From Bremia lactucae (taxonomy: Eukaryota; Oomycota; Peronosporomycetes; Peronosporales; Peronosporaceae), in the NCBI RefSeq assembly GCF_004359215.1, contig NC_090613.1, forward strand, positions 1,612,617 to 1,640,410: a stretch of 27,794 nucleotides of DNA, in the 5' to 3' direction. A program made the translations under genes and the position numbers. Below the pieces are notes generated by a model. The model had not been told where the DNA came from. It saw only the letters and a list, made by a program, of their open reading frames with translations, and did not search any database. Shown in pieces: positions 8,093 through 16,386 of this stretch (position 1 is its first letter; each line of letters opens with the position of its first letter).

Positions 8093-9844
8093 TTGAAATT
8101 TCTTCAAAGAGGACAGAGGAACAGCGAGCTGCTTTACGCGCCGCTTACTTCTCTCATTCACTCTTGCTACCTGTGTTTTGATACGGAGCCGAATATGTCA
8201 CCTAAAAGGGGCAAAGTTGGTGGTCGTCTGCGAAGACGCCCACTCAACCACGCGCTTAGCGCACGCGGCACGCAACACGCCGGCAGCGTCCGAGTCTTAG
8301 TCGAAACGCCGACAGCTACTGCTGCTGTCACGTTTACACGGCTTAAGGATCCATCCCATTTTAACAGTGAGGATGTCAATCCGTTGCTCAATGTCGACTA
8401 CAATGAGTCGACAACGCTGCCATCACTTCATAGATATGATGAGGACAGCGATCTAATGAGGAAGGATGATGGCGTTATCCAAACTTCACTCATTGCTCCT
8501 AACATGGAGACAGCAAAGTTATCCAATGCTGTCTCGTCGTCTGCGCTGGCTAGCGCAGCGACCATCTGCCCATAAAGGCGCAGCTGCTTCTTCGTTAGGT
8601 AGAACCACAAAGTCTTTGCTCAGACCATAATGATTCTGACATAGAGAAACCTGAGCGTAAAGCTCCGCCGACGACACGTGAACGTGCTCTCTCGGTGTCA
8701 CAAGCCAGTCGTTTCGAACGTGGCTATGTGACGGGTGGCATATCACTGATGCGCCCTCCTTTTCAATGGCCTCGTAAAACGGGCCAAAAGCGTCGCTCCT
8801 AGAGCGCGCTATTCTAGACGCTCATGAATATTATGGCGTCTTTAAATCATGAAAGGTTCAGGGAAAATCGCTTGGGTTATTTTTCCGATCCCGGTCGTGT
8901 TGCGTTCAAATGAAACCCTTCGAGCAATACGAGGCGGAATCGACGCGCCACTTTTAACCGCATTATGATGCGATGAAACAGCGGTCGCAGCGAATTAATT
9001 TAGCCCGCTTGCGTGTGAAGTAAATCATGGGCGGTACTGTACTCCTTGTTGCTTCTCACTACGCTACTTCTGCTAGTCCAGTTATATCTAACGAAGAGGT
9101 CTTAGCTGGTGCTCCTATTCATAGGCAGTTACCAAGCCAAGCACTTCAATACGTACGGTATCGATCTGTAGAAGAAAAAACTTTTTAGCCCCTCAAGATG
9201 GCTATTACGCAACGCGTAAATGGTTTACTCATTTGAGTGACCTTGAATGGAGTGCGATCGATCGCATGAGTTCGGTCGTAGGAAGGCCAGCCGTTAGCGC
9301 AATGTTGTTCGCTCCACAAAGAGTGAGCCGACGCTTCCGCGTCGACCCGAAAGGTTAAGAATCGAAATCTCTTAGTTTAAGGCAGTCGAAGACGACTCCC
9401 TTTTGAGATGGCTCGTCGAGTTAGACGACGCCATAGAAGCTCGCCGTATCAGTAATGATGCGACGAAAGTGAAAATTGGAGCAAGTCCAACTTAGCCGGA
9501 CGTGTCAAATCTTGGGCCTTCGGGCCCAAGCGTCACGACCGATTTGTTTTTGGGTCGTATGAGAATTATGACCCGGCCCAGGCAAACATTGTGAGCCGCC
9601 ACGTGCCAAATTCACGGCTCGAGCCGAGCACCTGGATTTGAAGCAGGGCAAGCGTGACCTTTACCTCAGTAGCGATACAGGAGGACTACAGCCTGAAACA
9701 GGTTTTCGTCCGCTCGGCTGCTTATCGTCCACCGAGACGACAAGAAAACGGAGGTCAGAACTTATGGAACTCTCGTATGTCGAGGGCGAGAATCCTCACT
9801 CCTCATGGTACTTACGATTACAGAACTCAAACGTCGGGTCACTA
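8093..9844 (+). pseudogene. Gag pseudogene with long N-terminal extension
   Basis: Several frames are needed and stops are frequent. In order: basic and Ser/Thr-rich sequence (8190-8575, MSPKRGKVGGRLRRRP and HFNSEDVNPLLNVDYNES); RERALSVSQASRFERGYVTG (about 8690-8750); DAHEYYGVF (about 8815-8845); KPFEQYEAESTRHF and YDAMKQRSQRINLARLR (8910-9020); PQDGYYATRKWFTHLSDLEW and RMSSVVGRPAVSAM (9190-9310). Then come WLVELDDAIEARRI (about 9408-9450) and HLDLKQGKRDLYL (9630-9668), and the basic pre-knuckle part (YRPPRRQ). The last segments match the minus-strand gag of element C. An internal deletion removes the end of the capsid-like region, and the C LTR cuts it off at 9844. Confidence 0.65.
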
Positions 9845-10328
9845 TGTAACGGGGCACGTTTTACTAGTACTGATCAATACTAGTTAATATTTTACTGATT
9901 ACAGTGTAGGTGACTATTGATTGGTTGATTTAAGTCTAAATCAACCCCGCCAATCGTTACAAGACACGATTGTGCGGTGCGAAAGGAGGTGCCATACTTA
10001 GTTAGATATTAATATAATAAGTTCAGTAGTATAGAAGATCGTTACGTAAGAAGTTAAATATATTTTAACAGTTGTACTTTATCTCTATCCTAAAGACTTA
10101 GTTTAGATCTCTAAGCTAAAAACCCTTAGCTTGATAGAAACCTTTTTCTGTACTCTTGTGTACGTGAAGTTTCGAGGCACCAGCTAGTGTCTTGTTGCAT
10201 CAATAATATCAATTTTGGTATTATTGGAGCTATTTATGTCAAAATTAATAAAAATACTAATTTTTGTACTTCTTTGCTTATTTACTCTTATTGGAAATAA
10301 TACTTATGTAACGGGATACCGCGTTTCA
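9845..10328 (-). repeat. 3' LTR of element C
   Basis: On the plus strand it starts TGTAACGGGGCAC and ends near CGCGTTTCA. Read on the minus strand it starts TGAAACGCGG after a polypurine tract. The outer ~80 and ~150 bp align directly with the LTR at 20201-20693. The central 9927-10177 aligns only in inverted orientation (with 20276-20527). No gene is present. Confidence 0.7.
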
Positions 10329-10341
10329 TCATCCCCTCAGC
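10329..10341 (-). promoter_or_regulatory. Polypurine tract of element C
   Basis: On the minus strand the sequence is ctgaggggatga directly before the LTR. This fixes the polarity of element C: the left LTR is the 3' one. Confidence 0.55.
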
Positions 10342-10400
10342 CAACAGTCACTATAGTGATTGATGTAGGGTGACAGGAAATATTATTAAGTCTTTCCCTA

Positions 10401-10570
10401 TGATTAGCATTATTTATTTTTATCAAAATACCAATTTTATTTGGATTATGATTTAAATCAAAATACAGATTTTATTTGGATTATGATTTAAATCAAAATA
10501 CCGATTGTTTGCATTATGATTTTAAACAATTTACCGAATTTATTTGCATTCTTGATTTTGAACCAAAATC
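10401..10570 (+). repeat. AT-rich minisatellite upstream of the antisense gene
   Basis: About five degenerate units of 33-35 bp follow each other (ttatttggattatgatttaa, then atcaaaataccgat). Two adjacent central units, starting at 10436 and 10471, are nearly identical. Each unit carries a small inverted repeat (gattt/aaatc). The array ends three bases before the ATG of the antisense gene, so it occupies its promoter/leader position. Regulatory use is inference. Confidence 0.75.
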
Positions 10571-10573
10571 AAG

Positions 10574-12331
10574 ATGGCGACAAACAAGTCTGTGCGCGTG
10601 GGCCGCGAGGCCGCTAAGCTGGCAGCTGCACGGATCAGTGTAGCTGTCAGTAAGGCAAACGTTTCAGTAGACGCTGATGCATCTACTGCGGGGGGTATGT
10701 CACCTCCTACTCCCCCAATGGAGGTGACTGGGGTATGGCATCTGTTGATGACATTGCAGGTGACGGGGATAAGTCATCTGCTACACCAATTGTAGGTAAC
10801 TGGTTCAAGTCACCTGCATCGGCCTCAGTGGCGACTGAGAAGGCCGCCGGATCACCCGGGGCCGAGTCCATTAAACCTTTGGGCTCCAACGTGACTACCA
10901 AAGAGGTGATGACGAGGTTGTTTAATTCGTCGGACCTCTTTGGTGGGGAGTCATCATCAGATGACTTCGATGGCGATGACCACTCTGGTGACGTTAGTAT
11001 GGGTCACCAGGAACTATATGGTCGCGAAGGTAAGAGTGCTGCTGGTGGTGCTAGTTTGCATCACCAGAAGAGGAGTGAAACAAAGGATCGCTCCCAGGGC
11101 CAAGTTAACGTTAGCGTTAACATGAGTCAACAGGAGAGGGACCGCAATACGTTGCGATACGCTCCTAAAAAGAGGCCTTGGTTACCTTATAAGAGAAACC
11201 TCAATCGTTGGCAAGATATGACCAACGATCAATATCATATTCCGTTATTCGACTCAACAAGGCTTCACAACCCTATCGAGGATGAAACAGAATTCTTTAT
11301 CACTGCCTTTTACCGGCATCGATGGTACATATGCAAACGGGCAAAGGATGTCAAACCTTTGTTCCAAGCTTGGACAGAGTTTGTACAGAATGAACAAAAC
11401 ATAGGCCGTAAGGTCTGGCTTGACAAGCTAAATGCTTTTCGTGAACGGTTTGAGAAACGGACCGTAGTCGCTGCACGCTATAAGTTCCACCGTTTGTTGA
11501 GAAGCCGGATTCCTTGCCTCTTGTGGGGGTCTTATCCCCATGTTTTTATAAGGGTGCAAGTCATGCCCCTAAGGAAGCATTTTTTCTCAAAGTTCCCCAT
11601 TGGAGGACTCTCATCTCTTACGAGATGCGTCAAGGAATTGAGAACATCCAATCCTTTTACGAGTGCGGGAAGCGCTCGTTTTCCGATGAACCTACTGCCG
11701 AGGAGGATGGGTATCGTCGTACTGCAAGACGAGACCCGGAGCGTCCAACATCGGTTGGGAACGAGATTCCCAACTATCGTGCAATGGTGGATACCCTCGC
11801 CAACGAAAGAGATAACTCATTCGAACACCCTTTGCCACACGGTGGTTTAAGAGACTTTCAGCAAGAAAAAGCTTTTCACCACCTCAATCCATCAACGGAT
11901 GTGGAGGGGAAGGAAAGATTGGGTTCGCCTCGCTTGACAAGCCCGATTCAACATCGTGATTTGGATCAAACCCTTTATTATTTAAGGGAGAATCATGATC
12001 ACGAGCGATCCCGTGACCGCGCTGAGCGGTGACGGTCGATAACGTTTTTCGTGACCAGTTGAAAAGTTGTGCGCAGATTGCGACTGAACAACTGGCGAAC
12101 GAAAGGACATCAGTTTCTTCAAAACGAGCTGTTGACAGCTCGCCAGAAATCTCCACCTTGGAGGAAAGAGTTGGTCGTCTGCTTCACGAGAACAGAGCCT
12201 GTTCCAAGATAATAAGTCTTTAGTTCGGAACCATCAGGCTTTGGCTGATGCTCTTGACCGTTCCGGTGTAATCCGAAATCGGAAGAAGCCTCGTACTGAT
12301 GGTACGGGCGGAGACGCCCAACATAAAAGGT
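10574..12331 (+). pseudogene. Antisense gene (aORF) of element C, coiled-coil C-terminus, unknown function
   Basis: It is plus-strand coding opposite to the element's gag-pol, next to the 3' LTR. The ATG follows the AT repeat. The N-terminus is MATNKSVRVGREAAKLAAAR, then Ser/Thr/Pro/acidic-rich (SSDDFDGDDHSGDVSM), then a conserved-looking core (KKRPWLPYKRNLNRWQDMTN, FDSTRLHNPIEDETEFFITA, KPLFQAWTEFVQNEQ, RKVWLDKLNAFRERFEKR). A basic/polar stretch follows (SYEMRQGIENIQSFYECGKR). The C-terminus is a long coiled coil (FRDQLKSCAQIATEQLANER, TLEERVGRLLHENRA, DNKSLVRNHQALADALDRSG), basic tail, and TAG at 12329-12331. Frameshifts lie near 10725, 11505, 12030, 12140 and 12205. About 590 codons in total. 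The end is antisense to the integrase tail. It could also be a gag-like ORF of another element; I recognise no family. Confidence 0.6.
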
Positions 12332-12455
12332 AGGGTGTGTACGCATACTACGAGGCAGCTCGATCGTGTATGCATTGCCTTGGCGATGTAATACACGAAA
12401 CGGGCCGATATATCTGGGCAGTAATTAAGTGCTGCCTACATTCGTCACTACTTCG
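12126..12455 (-). repeat. Copy 1 of the duplicated integrase-tail/aORF-end segment
   Basis: This ~328-bp segment is about 97% identical, in the same orientation, to 15728-16054. On the minus strand it encodes the integrase C-terminal end (RYIGPFRVLHRQGNAYTIEL, RTHPTFYVGRLRPYHQYEAS). On the plus strand it encodes the coiled-coil end of the antisense gene. Here the antisense-gene side is continuous with upstream sequence, while the integrase side is cut at 12455. Confidence 0.9.
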
Positions 12456-12652
12456 GAGAAGCTCAAGAGTCGTCCATGTGGCTAATCGATTCGGGTGCGA
12501 CTCAGCATATGTCGCACACCAAGACGTTGTCGGCGTCCATTACCGTAGGTCCGATTCCGGAGCACATTAAGGTACTCACGTTTATGAAAGGACTACGGCA
12601 TGGCCCATCGCGACAGGCCCTTTTCGCCGACCAACCCCGCATCTAGCAGTGA
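12456..12652 (+). pseudogene. Chimeric scrap: copia-type protease motif followed by gypsy-type gag motif
   Basis: One open frame reads HYFGEAQESSMWLIDSGATQ and continues HMSHTKTLSAS. WLIDSGATQHM is the catalytic DSGA signature of Ty1/copia proteases. The same frame then runs into PIPEHIKVLTFMKGLRHGPS and RQALF, which resembles the end of a Ty3/gypsy gag capsid (FM-x-GL-x-x-GP-x-R-x-x-LF), and stops at TAG (12644-12646). No other part of either protein is adjacent. The switch lies around 12525-12545. Confidence 0.55.
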
Positions 12653-12684
12653 CTGCCTGGGTTGACTTAAATTTAAATCAATCG

Positions 12685-12774
12685 CCCTGAGCTGTTAAAC
12701 CCATTAGTTCAATAGAACTAAGTGACTATCTAAGTCTGAAAGTCTTCCTCTGACATTTAGAGCGAGTAGCTCCG
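12685..12774 (+). repeat. Fragment of an A/B-type LTR
   Basis: It matches the last ~90 bp of the A and B LTRs (gttaaacccattagttcaat, then agaactaagtgact-tct-agtctgaaagtcttcctctgac, then gagcga-gtagctccg) and ends where those LTRs end. It is a truncated LTR scrap inside the C insertion. Confidence 0.85.
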
Positions 12775-12858
12775 AAAAGCCTTACGAAGCGAAGCGAAAA
12801 TGTACGAAAAATCGCCCCATTTTGACATGATGCGCAAGCGCAAATCATTGCGAGTTGG

Positions 12859-13038
12859 AATTTCGAAACGTGAAGTGTCGCCGGCAAACCTTTCCATTTT
12901 CACGCGGCCCACGCGCTATCTACGACATAATACGCCTAAACGCTGTGGTGTGCGCGTTTAGGCGTATTATGTCGTAGATAGCGCGTGGGCCGCGTGAAAA
13001 TGGAAAGGTTTGCCGGCGACACTCCACGCTGTGAAATT
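12859..13038. repeat. Snap-back inverted repeat with 70-bp perfect arms
   Basis: Bases 12874-12943 are exactly the reverse complement of 12954-13023, with a 10-base spacer (tgtggtgtgc). Beyond a single mismatch the pairing continues imperfectly to 12859/13038. GC content is higher than in the neighbouring LTRs. No coding potential is recognised. It could be a foldback/MITE-like element, a hairpin-RNA source, a replication inversion, or an assembly or library artefact. Confidence 0.95.
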
Positions 13039-13559
13039 TTCTTATTGTGGACGAGGCTATTAGTGATGGGCATAGAATTTGCCGGTCGCCAATACTTGTC
13101 AAGTCTCACGACTGACCTTGGATCTAGTTGATGTCCGACCACATGCTACACTGACTTGGTCAGAAACACGCCACACATGTATCGTCTTTTGGTTTTGCAA
13201 GAGCTTCTCCGTTCAGCATGCTGTGCACGCGCCGTGCTAAGCCTTTTCCTCTGCCGACAAATAAATCGATGCTGTACTGTATCATGGTGACGACGCGAAC
13301 AAATTAAAAACACTGACCACCGTGCGAATCCACCAATGGTTGTGGCGGAGGAGGGAAAATTAGATCCGACTCATGTGTCGGATCTAAAGTCGAAAATCGA
13401 CAATTGTAGGTGTCTTGGCGCTGGAATCTTCAAGCCAGACAACGACACTTTTCCAGTCGTGGCATTTCGTGGGAAAGCCGAGGAAACGACCCATTCGGGC
13501 CACGGCACGGATCATATCTGGAATGCACTGTGGACGCAAAATGCTACGAATTTTAATTC
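13039..13559. other. No gene recognised
   Basis: Short open frames occur on both strands but none resembles a known family, and none has a partner elsewhere in the window. The minus strand could be the 3' untranslated part of the adjacent copia fragment. Confidence 0.4.
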
Positions 13560-13720
13560 AGGCGAGCATCTATGGCGTCGTCTTACTTGACCAACCATCT
13601 TAAAAGGGAGAAATGTATTCCAACACAACTTAGCCATCTTCAACCTTTTCGCGTACGAAGTGATAGCGAATGTCGATATGCTTGGTTGGGACGGCATCGG
13701 TAATTAGCCCTATACGGAAT
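13560..13720 (-). pseudogene. Ty1/copia RNase H C-terminal fragment
   Basis: On the minus strand PTKHIDIRYHFVREKVEDG is followed by a stop and LEYI. KHIDIRYHF-[IV]-RE is the hallmark of the C-terminal end of copia RNase H. Sequence on either side is not recognisable as copia pol, so this is a short remnant. Together with the protease motif at 12479 it shows copia elements also occur in this genome. Confidence 0.6.
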
Positions 13721-13854
13721 GGCGAGGGAGCTGAGGATGAGGACTTCCATTGCCATTGGCACTTGTAGTCGAAGGATTCAACCAAGACGATGATCAAACC
13801 CCCTTCAGTGCATCGACTGTATCGTTCTCATCCAATTGCACTGAAAACGCGGGG

Positions 13855-13990
13855 CATTTTGATTGATAAAAAAACGTATTTCTATTTAATTCGATTAAAT
13901 ATATTTGAAGTGCTACCAAGTGTAGGCGGGCACGTCGTAATGCGACCACGCTCTACTTAGACACATACCCTAGCACAGCGAGTCGATGAG
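13855..13990. repeat. Degenerate X-type LTR scraps
   Basis: Bases 13855-13895 resemble 1040-1080 of the X LTR (attttgattg-taaaaa). Bases 13962-13985 (acacataccctagcacagcg) match 7572-7590. Similarity is short and patchy. Confidence 0.4.
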
Positions 13991-14259
13991 CTTAATGAGC
14001 TTTCATATTATTCACGTCACTACAATGAGCGGATACGATGATAACAAAGTAGATACGCGACTCGCCGTGTTCAAGCTGCGAAATCACAACGGCGAGACTG
14101 ATTTATATTAGATCGTCCTCGCCGTCTACTGCCGCAGGCTCCCGGCCCTCTTATGGCCCGCTTTTACTCGATCGGTAAGGAATTTATCGATCGCATGGAA
14201 AAACGTTGTTTGTGTCGAATGTGATAAGCGCGAAAACGCCGATGCCATAACCGTATTTT
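13991..14259. other. No gene recognised
   Basis: Nothing is supported on either strand. No repeat partner was noticed in the window. Confidence 0.4.
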
Positions 14260-14330
14260 AATCCGGATTACCGCTCTCGTGACGACACTTACTAGAGTAC
14301 TTAGTGCGTTTAGTAAGGTCGCTAAGGCGC
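14260..14330 (+). repeat. X-type LTR fragment
   Basis: It aligns with the reverse complement of about 7635-7705 (ggattaccgct, cgtgacgacac, gagtacttagtgcgtt, gtcgctaaggcgc), with roughly 85% identity by eye. Confidence 0.7.
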
Positions 14331-14376
14331 ATATTTCTTAAATTGGTGCTGAAAGTAGCAACTCAAAGCGAGAAAG

Positions 14377-14676
14377 GTGGCTTACGTCGTGGCTCCATAC
14401 GAAGCAGATGCTCAACTTGGCCATTCCACGTTTGGAGGAGACAGGAATGGAACGACCCAATTCCCGCTTGTCTCAACGCCTCGAGGTAATTCGAGACCTT
14501 TTGGTGTGAAGTCATCTTGTGTTGACTCCATGGACGATGATAATTCTGGAGATGTCAGAATGCAGCACGAAAGAGTGCGTTTTGTCCCCAATGCGATGCA
14601 CACTCAGGGCAGCAATCGCACGTGGCCGAATTTAGGCGTATGTGTGAGTCGTCAAAATGTTACATTACGGTATTGA
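14377..14676 (+). CDS. Hypothetical 99-codon ORF, possibly an aORF N-terminal scrap
   Basis: The frame contains MDDDNSGDVRMQHERV, which resembles DFDGDDHSGDVSMGHQEL in the antisense gene of element C. Outside this acidic patch no similarity is evident. It may be a diverged fragment of that gene's N-terminal part, or a chance ORF. No domain is recognised. Confidence 0.25.
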   Translation: MAYVVAPYEADAQLGHSTFGGDRNGTTQFPLVSTPRGNSRPFGVKSSCVDSMDDDNSGDVRMQHERVRFVPNAMHTQGSNRTWPNLGVCVSRQNVTLRY

Positions 14677-15170
14677 TCGACTTTTGTCAACTTTGCGCAG
14701 GTTTTTTAATTTTATTATAATCTGTGGACGAATGAAAAGAAGTCAATCAGTCGGCTTAATTTTCTAAGCCGTATCGCGTTTTGGGAACACACCACGGTAT
14801 TGCTTCAGATTTTATAAAAGGGGCTCTCTTTCGAGTCACTTGCAAATCAATCAAGCATACGAATTCGTCAAAAGTCTCGTTCCATACATGCGAAGCTTGT
14901 GTCAAGCGCCCCTAGACGAGGCACTTGGAATTTCGCAATAAATGAATGAACATTTGCTCTTCCATGTTTGTCTGCATTCCGTTTCTGTACACAGCGATAA
15001 GCCTCTCAAAGGTTTGATGGATTACATATAGAAACTGTCACAACAATATGTAAAAAAAAACTCGATTGTTTACGCCAAGCTGAAGAGCTGGCACAACTTG
15101 CACCAAATTTGGTAATATTGGCGCAATAAGACATTAGTTCTATATTTTGAGAAACGAACTCCAACCGGTG
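14677..15170. other. No gene recognised
   Basis: AT-rich sequence without convincing coding frames. A tataaaag motif at about 14813 is seen, but no gene follows it. Confidence 0.45.
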
Positions 15171-15300
15171 CAAAGTTTTGAGCCTTGCTGGTGAAGCAAG
15201 GTTATCATTTCCCGGGATGCGTCGTCTTCATGTTGTATAAATTTGGTAAACCTTCGCAATGACCTTAGCGTGATGAGCAAGAGCTAGAAGGTTCTTTGCA
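15171..15300 (-). pseudogene. Gag and integrase-linker scraps (minus strand)
   Basis: Bases 15175-15250 read on the minus strand as KFIQHEDDASREMITLLHQQ, the counterpart of EFIQHELDVAREKVALLHQQ in the gag of element C. Bases 15271-15296 (gcgtgatgagcaagagct) match 16428-16446 in its integrase linker. These are two unrelated element parts side by side. Confidence 0.6.
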
Positions 15301-15370
15301 AGATGTACCCTTTTGCCGAAGCGAACAACAAAATCTCAAAATTTACGATACTATTAACGCGGAGAAGGCG

Positions 15371-15416
15371 TTCCCACACCGGAACTCGAACCCGGGTCTG
15401 CTGGGTGAGAGCCAGC
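15371..15416 (-). tRNA. 3' half of a tRNA-Glu(CTC)-like sequence (pseudo-tRNA)
   Basis: On the minus strand there is an anticodon stem GCTGG/CCAGC closing loop CTCTCAC (anticodon CTC), a T arm CCGGG-TTCGAGT-TCCGG, and a 3' acceptor strand TGTGGGA plus A. All three match eukaryotic tRNA-Glu. The matching 5' acceptor strand (TCCCACA) and a normal D arm are absent upstream. An A-box-like TGGCTAAGTGG lies at 15436-15446, too far away for a normal tRNA. It is a truncated tRNA or the head of a tRNA-derived SINE. Confidence 0.6.
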
Positions 15417-15727
15417 TAACGATCCTTGTAGCATTCCACTTAGCCAGAGCTGCTACTCCGCCCTTTTCCAGCATCTTCACTTGGAACGCCCTGCCAAAAG
15501 TCGGCGGTTTGCGTCATCCAATGCTCTGCTACCAGGCAAAAAAGGTAATTTAAAAAAAGCTACACAACGTAAATTGATATTAAATTGATATTGCGTTTGC
15601 AATAGGTCGACTGAGCCAGCATTTGTAGAAATAAAGCAAAGAACACTGGAATGCAGCTATTTGTGTGACACGATCCTTAAAGTCGACGGCAACGAATAAT
15701 TTTTCGTTATCAGAGCAAGTCTGGCGA
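15417..15727. other. No gene recognised
   Basis: No coding frame or repeat partner is supported. This stretch ends at the second copy of the duplicated integrase-tail segment. Confidence 0.4.
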
Positions 15728-16380
15728 GCTGTCAACAGCTCGCCAGAAATCTCCTCCTTGGAGGAAAGAGTTAATCGTCTGCTTCAAGAGAACAGAGCCT
15801 GTTCCAAGATAATAAGTCTTTAGTTCGGAACCATCAGGCTTTGGCTGATGCTCTTGACCGTTCCGGTGTAATCCGAAATCGGAAGAAGCCTCGTACTGAT
15901 GGTACGGGCGGAGACGCCCAACATAAAAGGTAGGGTGTGTACGCATACTACGAGGCAGCTCGATCGTGTATGCATTTCCTTGGCGATGTAATACACGAAA
16001 CGGGCCGATATACCTGGGCAGTAATTTAGTGCTGCCTACATTCGTCACTACTTGCTTTAATAGGTTTACCGTAGACAGTAGAACTAGGTCATTAAATTTT
16101 AATTGAGAGTATGTTTGCTTTCCGTTTTTGTCAGAGTTTCGTTTCAGTCGGTCCACTGCATCAGCGATGGAATCCTGTATGAAACGCCAGCAGAAAGTAC
16201 CTTCTGACTCGTTTTTTTTGTTTTCAGTGCGACCGGCTCGCACTGCGGAGATATTAATCTCTTCATTATTGAGAGTATAATCATTCTCATCAATAGTATT
16301 GTTTTCGATGCTGAGTCTTTCAGCATCGTTGTCTAAGTCAGTAATAGCATTATTGTTATTACTGAGTTTGTCCACTTGAA
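15728..16380 (-). pseudogene. Integrase C-terminal region of element C
   Basis: An open minus-strand frame of 221 codons contains an acidic asparagine-rich linker (NNNNAITDLDNDAERLS), then FIQDSIADAVDRLKRNSDKN, FNDLVLLSTVNL, KLLPRYIGPFRVLHRQGNAY and RTHPTFYVGRLRPYHQYEAS. This is the GPF/Y-type integrase C-terminal domain of gypsy elements. The last ~110 codons lie in the segment duplicated at 12126-12455. There the integrase frame runs on through sequence that on the other strand encodes the coiled coil of the antisense gene. Frameshifts separate it from the catalytic core. Confidence 0.75.
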
Positions 16381-16386
16381 TGTTAG

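Noticed and set aside
8093..8575. The plus-strand frame beside the inverted X LTR as an antisense gene of an X element.
   Set aside because: It continues into gag sequence that in element C has the same polarity as pol, so gag is the better explanation. The geometry next to a 3' LTR is noted.
10401..10570. CRISPR-like array because of regular short repeats.
   Set aside because: Units are contiguous without unique spacers, AT-rich, degenerate, and the surroundings are eukaryotic retroelements.
12126..12331. The plus-strand coiled coil as a chance antisense of the integrase tail.
   Set aside because: The coil continues upstream beyond the integrase overlap (FRDQLKSCAQIATEQLANER) and needs only small frameshifts, so I kept it as coding, with moderate confidence.
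12920..13142. Minus-strand frames of 60-68 codons over the palindrome.
   Set aside because: They are created by the inverted repeat being open on both strands, with no similarity to any family.
13336..13590. Plus-strand 84-codon frame (MVVAEEGKLDPTHVSDLKSK).
   Set aside because: It lies in a scrap-filled insert, opposite a copia remnant, and no domain or second copy is visible.
14810..14830. TATA-like tataaaag followed by a pyrimidine stretch.
   Set aside because: No gene or LTR boundary follows, and a single motif in AT-rich DNA is expected by chance.
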